The translations under genes were made by a program, and so were the position numbers. Below are positions 45,769 through 54,600 of a stretch of DNA of 64,000 nt, piece after piece. The DNA is from Deltaproteobacteria bacterium (GTDB taxonomy: Bacteria; Myxococcota_A; Polyangia; GCA-2747355; JADLHG01). Below the pieces are notes generated by a model, which made no database searches, was not told where the DNA came from, and saw nothing but the letters and a program-made list of their open reading frames with translations. Position 1 is the stretch's first letter; every line of letters begins with the position of its first letter. The stretch lies in NCBI GenBank assembly GCA_020848905.1, contig JADLHG010000056.1, positions 186,001-250,000 on the forward strand. The letters run 5' to 3'.

Positions 45769-48093
45769 ATGGTCGGCCTGCGGTGCGGTTCGGGACGCGC
45801 GTCGTGGCTCGTGGCGGGAGTCGCCGCGAGCCTCGTCGTGGGCCTCGCGAGCTCGGCTCGGGCCGAGTGGCCGCGCTGTCGGACGCGCGCGCTTCCCGAG
45901 GCGAGGCTCGCGGAGGCGGGGTTCGTCCCCGAGCTCTCGGTCGAGCTGTCGCTCCTGCTCGAGGACGCGGTGCAGAAGGGCCTCGCCAAGGCGGCGGCGC
46001 TGATCGTCGTGCGTAACGGCAAGGTGGTCTACCGCGGGACGGCTGGGGCGGCCCGACGGGACAGCATCTTCGACCTGGCCTCGCTGACCAAGGTGCTGGT
46101 CACGGCTCCTGCGGTGCTGCGCCTCGTGGAGCAGGGTAGGCTCGGCCTCGACGATCCGATCGGACGGCACGTGCCCTGGCTTCGCGGCACGAGCAAGCAG
46201 CAGCTGACCCTCCGGCAGCTCGCGCTCCACGTGGCCGGCCTTCCGTCGGTGGTGTGGAAGGGACCGCTCACCGACGGGCGCGACGCGATCTTTCAGCGCA
46301 TCGCGAAGGCGAAGCTGCGCGGCGCCGCCGGCGCGGCCTTCAAGTACAGCGACCTCGGGTACATCCTCCTCGGGGAGGCGGTCGCCGCGCGCTCCGGCAA
46401 GAGCCTCGATCGGGCGGTCGCCGACGCGCTTTTCGCGCCCCTCGGCCTGTGCGACACCGGCTTCGCCCCGCCGAGAGAGGTCCTCGGGCGTGTCGTCACG
46501 CCGTGGCCCGAAGGGGGCAAGGAGGGAGAGGTCTACGACCCGCTGGCGTGGCGCATGGGGAAGGTGGCCGGTCACGCGGGGCTCTACTCGACGCTCGACG
46601 ACCTCGCGCTCTTCGGCCAGATGCTCCTCGAGGGGGGCACGCTCCGCGGCCGTCGCGTCTTGAGCGCGCGGAGCGTGGCGGAGCTGTCGGGGCCGCATTC
46701 CGTGCCCGGGGTCGGCCAGCGTGGCTTCGGCTTTCGTCTCGATCGCGGGCGCCAGGGCCAAGCCGGCGCGCTCTCGCCGAGCGCCTACGGGCACACGGGG
46801 TACACGGGCACTTCGCTCTGGATCGACCCCGAGCGGCGGCTGGTCGTCGCGCTCCTCACGAACCGCACCTACCTGGAGCCGCCTCCGTCGGTGGGTGCGC
46901 TCCGCGCTCGCGTGCACGACGTGGTGAAGGGCAGCCTCGTCGCGTCGCCGGCGCGGGTCGTCACGACGGGGCTCGACCGGCTGCACGAGCAAGGCTACGC
47001 GCCGCTCCGAGGGCGTCGCGTGGGGCTCATCACGAACCAGACCGCCATCGACCGCCAGGGGAGGTGGATCGTGGACCTCCTCGAGGAGGCGCCGGGGGTG
47101 AAGCTGGTCTCGCTCTTCGTGCCCGAGCACGGGCTCAAGGCGCAGGTGGACCGACGGATCCACGACAGCACGCTCACCCGCGGCGGGCAGCGCGTGCCGG
47201 TCTATAGCCTCTTCGGCTCGCGCCGCCGTCCCACCGATGCGACGCTGGCGGGGCTCGACACGCTGGTCTTCGACGTGGCCGCGGTGGGCGTTCGCTACTA
47301 CACCTACCTCGCGACGATGGGTTGGGCCATGGAGGAGGCGGCGCGCCGCAAGCTCCGCTTCGTGGTGCTGGACCGGCCGAATCCCCTCGGTGGGGAGGGA
47401 GCCGAGGGGCCCGTCTCGAGCGCCACGCGGCGGACCTCGACGAACTACCACCCGGTGCCGCTGCGCTACGGGATGACCGTCGGTGAGCTCGCCCGCCTCT
47501 ACAACGCCGAGCGGCGCATCGGCGCCGATCTGGTGGTGGTGCCCGCGCGCGGGTGGCGGCGGGCGCAGCTCTTCCCGGAGCAGGGGCTGCCGTGGCGGGA
47601 CCCCTCGCCGAACATCCGCTCGTGGCGCCAGGCGCTGCTCTACGCGGGCATCGGGTTTCTCGAGAGCACCAACGTCGCCGTCGGGCGCGGGACGGATGCC
47701 CCCTTCCAGTGGTTCGGGGCGCCGTGGCTCGACGGGCCGGGATTCGCCCAGGCGCTCGCCGCACGCAAGGTGCCGGGCTTCTACGTCGTGCCTCGCGTGC
47801 TGACGCCGAAGTCGGGTCCCTACCGTGGCGAGCGGTGCTCGGGGGTCCAGGTGATTCTCACCGACGGCAGGCGCGCGAGGCCCGTGCGACTCGGGCTCGA
47901 GGTGGCGCTGCTCCTCCGCGAGCGCCACCGGCAAGAGTGGGAGACGAAGCACCTCTACCGGCTGATCAACGACCCGCCCACGACGGAAGCGCTGCTCGCC
48001 GGGCAGCCGGCGGAGAGGATCCTGCGCCGGTTCGAGCCGGCCCTCGCGCGCTTCCTCAAGGCGAGGCGACGCTACCTGCTCTATCCCGACTAG
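45769..48093 (+). CDS. Fusion of a class C beta-lactamase-like serine hydrolase and a NamZ (DUF1343) exo-muramidase
   Basis: A 774-residue secreted protein with a signal peptide ending SSARA. Residues about 45-400 form a beta-lactamase/PBP4*-like domain: SLTK nucleophile motif, YSDLG (Tyr-x-Asn equivalent, Asn replaced by Asp), and HTGYTG in place of KTG. Residues about 410-774 form DUF1343, known from NamZ as an exo-beta-N-acetylmuramidase: GLITNQTAIDRQG, LFVPEHGLKAQVD, LVFDVAAVGVRYYTYL, VLDRPNPLGG. The pair of activities implies cell-wall turnover and fragment recycling. Only the last 324 nucleotides before the start are antisense-overlapped by the deacetylase leader. Confidence 0.9.
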   Translation: MVGLRCGSGRASWLVAGVAASLVVGLASSARAEWPRCRTRALPEARLAEAGFVPELSVELSLLLEDAVQKGLAKAAALIVVRNGKVVYRGTAGAARRDSIFDLASLTKVLVTAPAVLRLVEQGRLGLDDPIGRHVPWLRGTSKQQLTLRQLALHVAGLPSVVWKGPLTDGRDAIFQRIAKAKLRGAAGAAFKYSDLGYILLGEAVAARSGKSLDRAVADALFAPLGLCDTGFAPPREVLGRVVTPWPEGGKEGEVYDPLAWRMGKVAGHAGLYSTLDDLALFGQMLLEGGTLRGRRVLSARSVAELSGPHSVPGVGQRGFGFRLDRGRQGQAGALSPSAYGHTGYTGTSLWIDPERRLVVALLTNRTYLEPPPSVGALRARVHDVVKGSLVASPARVVTTGLDRLHEQGYAPLRGRRVGLITNQTAIDRQGRWIVDLLEEAPGVKLVSLFVPEHGLKAQVDRRIHDSTLTRGGQRVPVYSLFGSRRRPTDATLAGLDTLVFDVAAVGVRYYTYLATMGWAMEEAARRKLRFVVLDRPNPLGGEGAEGPVSSATRRTSTNYHPVPLRYGMTVGELARLYNAERRIGADLVVVPARGWRRAQLFPEQGLPWRDPSPNIRSWRQALLYAGIGFLESTNVAVGRGTDAPFQWFGAPWLDGPGFAQALAARKVPGFYVVPRVLTPKSGPYRGERCSGVQVILTDGRRARPVRLGLEVALLLRERHRQEWETKHLYRLINDPPTTEALLAGQPAERILRRFEPALARFLKARRRYLLYPD

Positions 48094-48109
48094 CGCGGCC
48101 CGAGCTCCC

Positions 48110-49168
48110 TCAGCGGCGAAGCCAGAGCCAGATCGCGGCGCCGACCAAGGCGAGGACCGCGGTCGCCCCGACGGCCAGGGGCCAGAGCGGCCTCGGCGAC
48201 GCTGGGATAGGGGTTGGCGTAGGGGTCCGGGCGTCGGCGGCCGAGGATGGCGCGGCCACGGCGGGGAGCGGCTGCGTGCGGCGCGCGACGGGCAGGCGCG
48301 GAGGCGCGGCTTCGGGGATCTGCTGCAGGGCCCGGTCGAAGGCCTCGGCGTTCTCGAAGCGGTCGCCTGGCTGCTTGCGCATCGCGCGCACCACCACGCC
48401 TTCGAGCTCGGGGCTGATCCCCGCCTGCGGCTTGAGGGCGCGCGGCGAGGGGATCGGGCTCGAGAGGTGCATCTGCAGCACGCGGTGCGGGTCGTCGGCC
48501 ATGTAGGGCCGCTCGGCGGTGAGCAGCTCGAAGAGGATCACTCCGACGGCGTAAAGGTCGGTGCGCGGATCGGTGGGCTGTCCCGCGGCCTGCTCCGGGG
48601 CCATGTACCACGGAGTACCGATCTCGGTGCCTCCCGTGGGCTCGGCGGGCTCGCCGGTCAGGATCTGCGCGGTGCCGAAATCCATGATCTTGACCACCTC
48701 ACCGCTGCCGGTCAGCTCGGTGAGCATGATGTTGCCGGGCTTGAGGTCGCGGTGCACGACCCCGCGCGCGTGGGCGTGACCGAGGCCGGCCAGGATCTGG
48801 CGGCAGAGGTGCATCGCTCGGCGCGGCGGCACGGGGCCGCGCGCGATGAGCTCCGTCACGGTGGTGCCGGCGACGTACTCCATCACCAGGTACGGGCTGC
48901 CGAAGGCCACCCCGAAGTCCATCACGCTGACGCAGTTCAGGTGGTTCAGCCGGCTGCAGGCTCGCGCCTCCTGTTCGAAGCGGCGTACGAACCCCGGCAG
49001 GTTCGCAAAGGCGCTCCGCAGGAACTTGACCGCCACCGGCTTGCCGATGTTCAGGCGCTCGGCGAGGTACACCAGGCTCATTCCGCCGACGCCGATCCGT
49101 CGCTTGAGGCGGTACCGCTCGTCGACCACCTGGCCTTCGAGCGCGTCTCCTCTTTCGGACGGGGTCAC
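48110..49168 (-). CDS. Membrane-anchored Ser/Thr protein kinase
   Basis: A 352-residue Hanks-type kinase. All active-site motifs are present: Gly loop IGVGGMSLVYLAE, VAVKFL Lys, HRDLKPGNIML, MDFGTAQ (DFG), and GTPWYMAPEQ. A Pro/Thr-rich linker leads to a C-terminal membrane helix (WPLAVGATAVLALVGAAIWLW), with only a few residues outside, so there is no extracellular sensor. It is followed by 7 bases from the PHA-type gene and probably shares its transcript. A possible client of the FHA-type activator, but nothing in the sequence links them. Confidence 0.93.
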   Translation of the reverse strand: MTPSERGDALEGQVVDERYRLKRRIGVGGMSLVYLAERLNIGKPVAVKFLRSAFANLPGFVRRFEQEARACSRLNHLNCVSVMDFGVAFGSPYLVMEYVAGTTVTELIARGPVPPRRAMHLCRQILAGLGHAHARGVVHRDLKPGNIMLTELTGSGEVVKIMDFGTAQILTGEPAEPTGGTEIGTPWYMAPEQAAGQPTDPRTDLYAVGVILFELLTAERPYMADDPHRVLQMHLSSPIPSPRALKPQAGISPELEGVVVRAMRKQPGDRFENAEAFDRALQQIPEAAPPRLPVARRTQPLPAVAAPSSAADARTPTPTPIPASPRPLWPLAVGATAVLALVGAAIWLWLRR

Positions 49169-49175
49169 GGCGGCG

Positions 49176-49454
49176 CTAGGCGAAAGCCCGCTGCACTTCG
49201 CGGCGAATGCCTTCCTCGATGCGAGATCGAAAGGGAGAGAGGAGGAAGGAGAGGTCCAGATCGAAGCGGACCGCTTGCGCTCCGACCGTGACCTGTCCGG
49301 TCATGCCGCGGGCGCGAACGCGGGCCAGTCCGTCACCCACCCAGTCGGTGGTGAAGCGGTACTTGACCCCGAAGTGGTCGAGGAGCGATCGCATCCGCGA
49401 CTGGGCCTCGACGCTGGCGAGAGAATGGCTGTGCTCGCAGATCAGCTTGGGCAT
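49176..49454 (-). CDS. Small polyhydroxyalkanoate-system (PHA_gran_rgn) protein
   Basis: The 92-residue product fits the small protein family associated with PHA granules: the N-terminal MPKLICEHSHSL, a middle RFTTDWVGDGLARVRARGMTGQVTVG, and C-terminal FDLDLSFLLSPFRSRIEEGIRREVQ. Function in the family is poorly known. The gene is 7 bases upstream of the kinase gene and no phaC or phaP is adjacent. Confidence 0.75.
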   Translation of the reverse strand: MPKLICEHSHSLASVEAQSRMRSLLDHFGVKYRFTTDWVGDGLARVRARGMTGQVTVGAQAVRFDLDLSFLLSPFRSRIEEGIRREVQRAFA

Positions 49455-49520
49455 GCGGGCCGGACGCTACCCGATCACCCGGATGGCGGCAAGGGCCGCC
49501 TTTCGACGGGCGTCGTGCCC

Positions 49521-50363
49521 TCACGCCGACATCTCCGAGGCCGCGACGAGGAAGCCGAGCGGGAGCTGGCCCAGGCGGGCGTCGAGACCCTGGGGCTCGG
49601 GGATCGGTCGCGCGAGGAAGATTCCGGGGGAGCCCTCGAGGGGCGCGAGGTGCCCGTCGAGGAGGCGCTGCGCGGTCGCGAAGTCCACCTGGCCTCGGAT
49701 GCGGGTGCCGCCTCCCGTCTTGGGCGCGAGGAAGGTCACTGCATCCACCGTCGGGACGAGGGTGGCCTTCGTGGGGTCCACGTTCGCCACGAGGAGCACC
49801 TCGGGTTCCCGGTCGCCGTTCCAGTGGATGTGCTCGGTCACCACGAAGGCCATCGGGCGGGCCAGGGCGCACTCCGGATGCGCGTGCCGGGCCGCCTCGA
49901 GTGCGGCCTCGATCTCCTGAAGCTGGGTCCGGCGCTCGAGGAGGCGCAGGGCCAGCTTGAGTCCCGGCGGCGGCGTCCCGTCGCGCGCCGCCTCGAGGTC
50001 GGCCTGGAGCGTTTCGAGGACGGCCCGAAAGCTCTTCGGCAGCGCCCGGTGGAGCCACGCGCGCCCCTCGGCGCGGTCGGAGAAGCGCTGACTCAGGTAG
50101 CCGACCTGTACGGTCGTCAGGGCCCGCAGCATCTGGGTCACCACCACGCGGGCCTGCCGCTCCAGCTCGGCTGCGGAGCGAGCCGACCGTCGCTGCGGAG
50201 GCGCCACCCCAGCGGGGCGTCGAAGGGCCCAGAGGAGCAGGGGGAGCGCGAGCGCGAGGAAGCCGATGCCGAGGACCGGGGACCAGAGGTAGAGGAGCGT
50301 GGCCGAGGCGACCCACAGCGCGACGAGGGTGCCCTGATACAGCCTCTTGAAGAGCGCCTCCAT
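49521..50363 (-). CDS. Membrane protein of unknown function
   Basis: A 280-residue protein with two closely spaced hydrophobic segments at the N-terminus (LVALWVASATLLYLW and VLGIGFLALALPLLLWAL) and a long soluble part. The soluble region is helical (LERQARVVVTQMLRALTTVQ, EIEAALEAARHAHPEC) and then strand-rich with a PLVNVDPTKATLVP-like segment (VLLVANVDPTKATLVP). I recognise no family. It is divergent from the lipoprotein at 50425. Confidence 0.6.
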   Translation of the reverse strand: MEALFKRLYQGTLVALWVASATLLYLWSPVLGIGFLALALPLLLWALRRPAGVAPPQRRSARSAAELERQARVVVTQMLRALTTVQVGYLSQRFSDRAEGRAWLHRALPKSFRAVLETLQADLEAARDGTPPPGLKLALRLLERRTQLQEIEAALEAARHAHPECALARPMAFVVTEHIHWNGDREPEVLLVANVDPTKATLVPTVDAVTFLAPKTGGGTRIRGQVDFATAQRLLDGHLAPLEGSPGIFLARPIPEPQGLDARLGQLPLGFLVAASEMSA

Positions 50364-50424
50364 CCATTGAAGATAGCATGCAAGAGGACTTGCCCACCGA
50401 GGAGGGGAAGGTAGGATTCACCAT

Positions 50425-51465
50425 ATGGGATCCCCGTTCGCCCTGGACCGGAGGAGGCCTCGCGGCTGGCGGAGCCTCGCGCTCGTGCTCTGCGCGGGTG
50501 CGCTCTTCGCCTGCCCCGCGCATCAGTCCGGCAGCTCCCGGGACGACGAAGGGGGTGACGGGGAGTCGGAGGGGGAGGGCGACGGCGAGGGCTCCCGCGA
50601 GCGCGAGAGCCGCCGCGTGCCGGTGCTCATCGACGCCAAGCGGCTGCCGGACGCGGTGGTCGAACAGAACCGGACCGGCAAGCCGCGAGACGACCTGGAG
50701 TCGCTCCGCCAGAGCCTCTGCGAAGGGCGCGAGGACGAGCGGGTGGTCTTCTATCAGCTCGTCGTCTCGACGCACTGGCACTACTACTGGGTCTGCGGGG
50801 ACAAGAAGGCGCAGCGCGCGGCCACCGAGGACGGCGACGAGAAGCTTCGCTCCTGGGTCAAGCGGCTCGAGAAGCAGGCCGCAGCGGAGAGCGCGGGGTG
50901 CGCGGCGGGGAGTCGGCAGCGGCTCTTCAAGCAGACCCACGAGAGCGGCACGCGCGTGAAGGCGTACTGCGACGGACAGCTGGTGCTGCGCTTCCCCGAC
51001 GGGGGGAAGAAGACGGTGGCTTTCGCGAGTCAGGCCCCCGCGGGGTCAGGGCCCGCGGCAGGGGGCGAGAACCCCGACGCTGGGGATGCCGCCGACGGAG
51101 ACGGCGACGGAGATGGCGCCGCGCAGCCCGCGACGCAGCCGCCGGTCGTCCAGGCCCAGCCGCCCGCCACGGGGCGACGGGGAGGGGCCTGCCCTCCGTG
51201 CGCCGCCTGCCCGGCCTGTCCCGCCCAGCGGCCGTGTCCGCCCCAGAGGGCCTGCCCGGCGCCGCCCCCCTGCCCGGCGTGTCCCGCCTGCGACTGTTCC
51301 ACGAAGGCCCGGGAGGCAGGGGAGAAGGGGTTCTGGCAGGGGGTGCAGAAGGCGTGCAAGCGCATCTGCACGCTCGTCTACCAGAAGTGCCGGGCCATCA
51401 ACCCGAGCACCGCGCTCTGTTACCAGGTGGCCGAGTACTGCGCCGGGGCCTGCGACAAGAAGTAG
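50425..51465 (+). CDS. Lipoprotein with a Cys/Pro-rich repeat domain
   Basis: A 346-residue protein with a hydrophobic signal and lipobox LFAC (about residue 30), then an acidic Asp/Glu/Gly-rich linker. A middle region (VVFYQLVVSTHWHYYWVC) precedes a second acidic Gly/Asp stretch and a dense cysteine cluster in which CP, CPxC and PPCPAC units recur (CPPCAACPACPAQRPCPP and following, about 14 Cys in 40 residues). The C-terminus is a small helix-rich, Cys-containing domain (CKRICTLVYQKC, CYQVAEYCAGAC). Metal binding or disulfide crosslinking is plausible. No family is recognised. Confidence 0.65.
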   Translation: MGSPFALDRRRPRGWRSLALVLCAGALFACPAHQSGSSRDDEGGDGESEGEGDGEGSRERESRRVPVLIDAKRLPDAVVEQNRTGKPRDDLESLRQSLCEGREDERVVFYQLVVSTHWHYYWVCGDKKAQRAATEDGDEKLRSWVKRLEKQAAAESAGCAAGSRQRLFKQTHESGTRVKAYCDGQLVLRFPDGGKKTVAFASQAPAGSGPAAGGENPDAGDAADGDGDGDGAAQPATQPPVVQAQPPATGRRGGACPPCAACPACPAQRPCPPQRACPAPPPCPACPACDCSTKAREAGEKGFWQGVQKACKRICTLVYQKCRAINPSTALCYQVAEYCAGACDKK

Positions 51466-51667
51466 GCCGCGCCGAGGCGGTCCCGGGCGGCTGCCGGGGA
51501 CTCCGCCGAGGGTGAGTTTCCTGTTTACACTCCACGGGTTCTTGCGTTAGACCCGCTGGCCTGACGGCGGGAATAGCCCGCGCTCTGCGGAAGGCCGCGC
51601 GCGCCGCCGCGACACTGGGGCGGGTCAACCGACCTCTGCCCCGACGAGCCCAACCGAGGTAGCGACC

Positions 51668-54600
51668 ATGGTCGAGTTTCCAGACGCCCTCTTCGAGCGC
51701 ATCCGCGCGGGGAACACCGTCCTTTGCACCGGCGTGCGATTTGCCTCGGCGGGGGGGCTCCCCGGCTGGGACGAGCTCCTGACCCGCCTGTGCGCGAAGC
51801 TCGGGGCGGAGGCGGAGCCGCTCAAGCCGCTGATCCAGACCGGGCAGTACCTGACGGTGGCCGGCCAGCTGAAGCGGCGGCTCGGGAGCGACTCGCTCGC
51901 CGACGTGCTGAAGGAGGCCTACGGCAAGGGGGGGGGCGACCTGCCGAAGCCGCACCAGTTGCTGAAAGAGCTCCCCTTCCACGCCGCGCTCACGACGGGC
52001 TACGACGGGCTGATGGAGCGGGCCCTCGCGCGCAACGGCACCAAACCCCGCGTCTACAGCTACTCCGACGGCGCGCTCCTGCGGCTGAACGAGGAGCTGA
52101 AGAACTTCGTGGTCAAGGCGCACGGGGATTTCGCGCACCCCGACAAGCTCGTGCTCGCGCGACTGGACTACAAGCGCTGCATCGCGCCGAACCAGGCCTA
52201 CCGCGCCTTCGTCGAGGATCTCTACCGTACGCACACGCTGCTCCTCGTCGGGTACCGCGCGGGGGACCCGGACTTCGTTCTCCTCCTCGAGCGGTTGATC
52301 GGGACCTTCCGGGACGCGGTGACCGACCACTACGCCATCCTCTCCGGGCTCTCCGAGGCTGAGCAGGAGGAGCTCTACGCCAACTACCGCGTGAAGGTGA
52401 TCCCGTACGACGAGTCGGCCGACCCCGCGACGGCGCTGCAGAAGGCGCTCGAGGAGCTGGGCACGCAGTGGAAGAGCCGCGGCGCCGCCCTCGAGAAGGG
52501 GCAAGACCCCATCCAGTGGCTCAAGCAGCAGCTCGCCCCCGTGGACCTGCGCATCGACGTGGTGGCCGGGGAGGGGCTCTCGCTCTCGGACGCGCGGCTG
52601 AGTCGCATCAGCGAGGCGGCGGTGGCGGTCCAGCTCTCGCAGCTCGACGCGGAGACGCTCTGTCGGCTCGGCAACGTGCGGCTCTATCTCGGTCAGACGA
52701 ACGCCGGGATCGAGTGCTTCAAGGCGGCCCTCGAGCAGAACGCCAAGCTGGCCGAGGCGCACCTGAACCTGCACCACGCGCTCGCCGAGGCGGGGGACTA
52801 CGCGCAGTCCTTCTCGCACCTCGCGAAGGCGACCGAGCTCAATCAGGCCATGCGCCCGGTGCCGAAGCGCTACGAGCTTCGGGCCGTGATCGGGCGGGGC
52901 ACCACCGGGACGGTCTACAACGCCCACGACCTCGAGGCGAAGCGGGACGTGACGGTCAAGGTGCTGCGCGTGAGCTACGTGCGCGAGCACCTCTCGCCCG
53001 AGAGATGGCTCAAGGAGACCGAGGCGCTGAAGACTCTCGAGCACAAGCACGTCGCGCGCGTCTACGACGCCCTCATCGAGGGGGACCGCTGCGTGCTGGT
53101 CACCGAGAGTCTCTCGGGCCGCAGCCTGGCCCGCCTGCTCCGCGAGGGAGGGGCGCTCGTCCCCGAGAAGGCCGCCGAGATAATGGGGCAGGTCTGCCAG
53201 GGGCTCGAGCACGCCCACGGCAAGGGGGTGCTGCACCTGGACCTGCAGCCGTCCAACATCTTCCTGCGCGACGACGGGACGGTGGCGTTGATGGACTTCC
53301 GTGCGGGGCGCGCGCAGAAGGGCCGCCACGTGACGGTCAAGCGCGGCTCCGAGGGGCACCAGTCCCCCGAGGTGCTGGCCGGGTCGGGGGCGGACGCCCG
53401 GGCCGACATCTACTCCCTCGGCGCGACGCTCTACCAGATGCTGACGAACCGCGTACCGGTGGGGAGCTTCCCGCGCCTCGGTGAGGCGAGCGCCCCCGCG
53501 CGCCGCTTCGAGCCCCTCGTGAACAAGTCGCTGCGCGCGCTCCCCGAGGAGCGGCCGCAGACGGTGGCCGAGTTCAGCCGGGCCCTGGCCGGCACGGGTG
53601 AGGGGGTGGCGATCCCCGAGCGCGCGGACGACCTCGTGGCCTGGCTCGAGGTGCTGACGTATCAGCCGGACAACCAGCAGGCGCAGACGGCGCTCGACGA
53701 CCTCGAGCGTCAGTATCGCGGCGCGAAGGACTGGGACGACCTCGTGACCCTGCTCCTGGGGCGCGTCGAGGTAGAGGGGGAGCCCGAGCGGCGGATCGCC
53801 CACCTGCGCGAGGTGGCCCGCGTCTTCGAGAGCGAGGTAGGGGACCTGAGCAAGGCCTTCGCCGCGCTGCAGGCGGCCTTCCGCGAGGACCACTCGAGCA
53901 TCGAGGTCCGCAAGGACCTCGAGCGGCTCGCCGGGGCCACGGGGACGTGGAATGAGCTCTTGCAGGAGTACACGACGCTCGTGCAGCAGGTGCGCGACCC
54001 GAAGGTGGCCTGCGACTGGTGGGTCCGCATGGGGCGCCTCTACTCGAACGAGCTCGGTCACGACGACTACGCGGCGGCCGCGCTGGGCCAGGCGCTGCTC
54101 CTCGACGCGAATCGCCTCGACGCGCTGGCCGAGCTGGCCGAGGTGGTGCGCCGGAAGGGCGACCACAAGGAGTACGTCCGGCTCGTCGGGCGGCAGGTGC
54201 AGCTCGAGCAGAGCGCGCCGCGGAAGCTCGAGCTTCTGAAGGACCTGGCGCGCGCGCAGGCGAGGGAGCTCGGCGACACCGACCAGGCGGTGGCGACCTA
54301 CCAGCGCATTCTCGAGCTGGAGCCGACCAACGTCGTGGCCCTCAAGTCCCTCGAGGAGCTGCACCGCAAGGCGGAGAGCTTCACGGCCATGGCGGACGTG
54401 CTCAAGGCGCGCCTCGCCGCGCCCGAGAGCGCGGAGGAGCGGCTCGTGACGCGGCACGCGCTCGCGGAGCTGGCAGCCGACCGGCTGCAGCAGCCGGAGC
54501 TGGCCATCGAGCAGTACCAGGCGATTCTCGAGGTGGCTCCCGACGACGTGCGGGCGCTGAAGGGGCTCGAGCGGCTCTACGACGCCACGGGGCGAAACGA

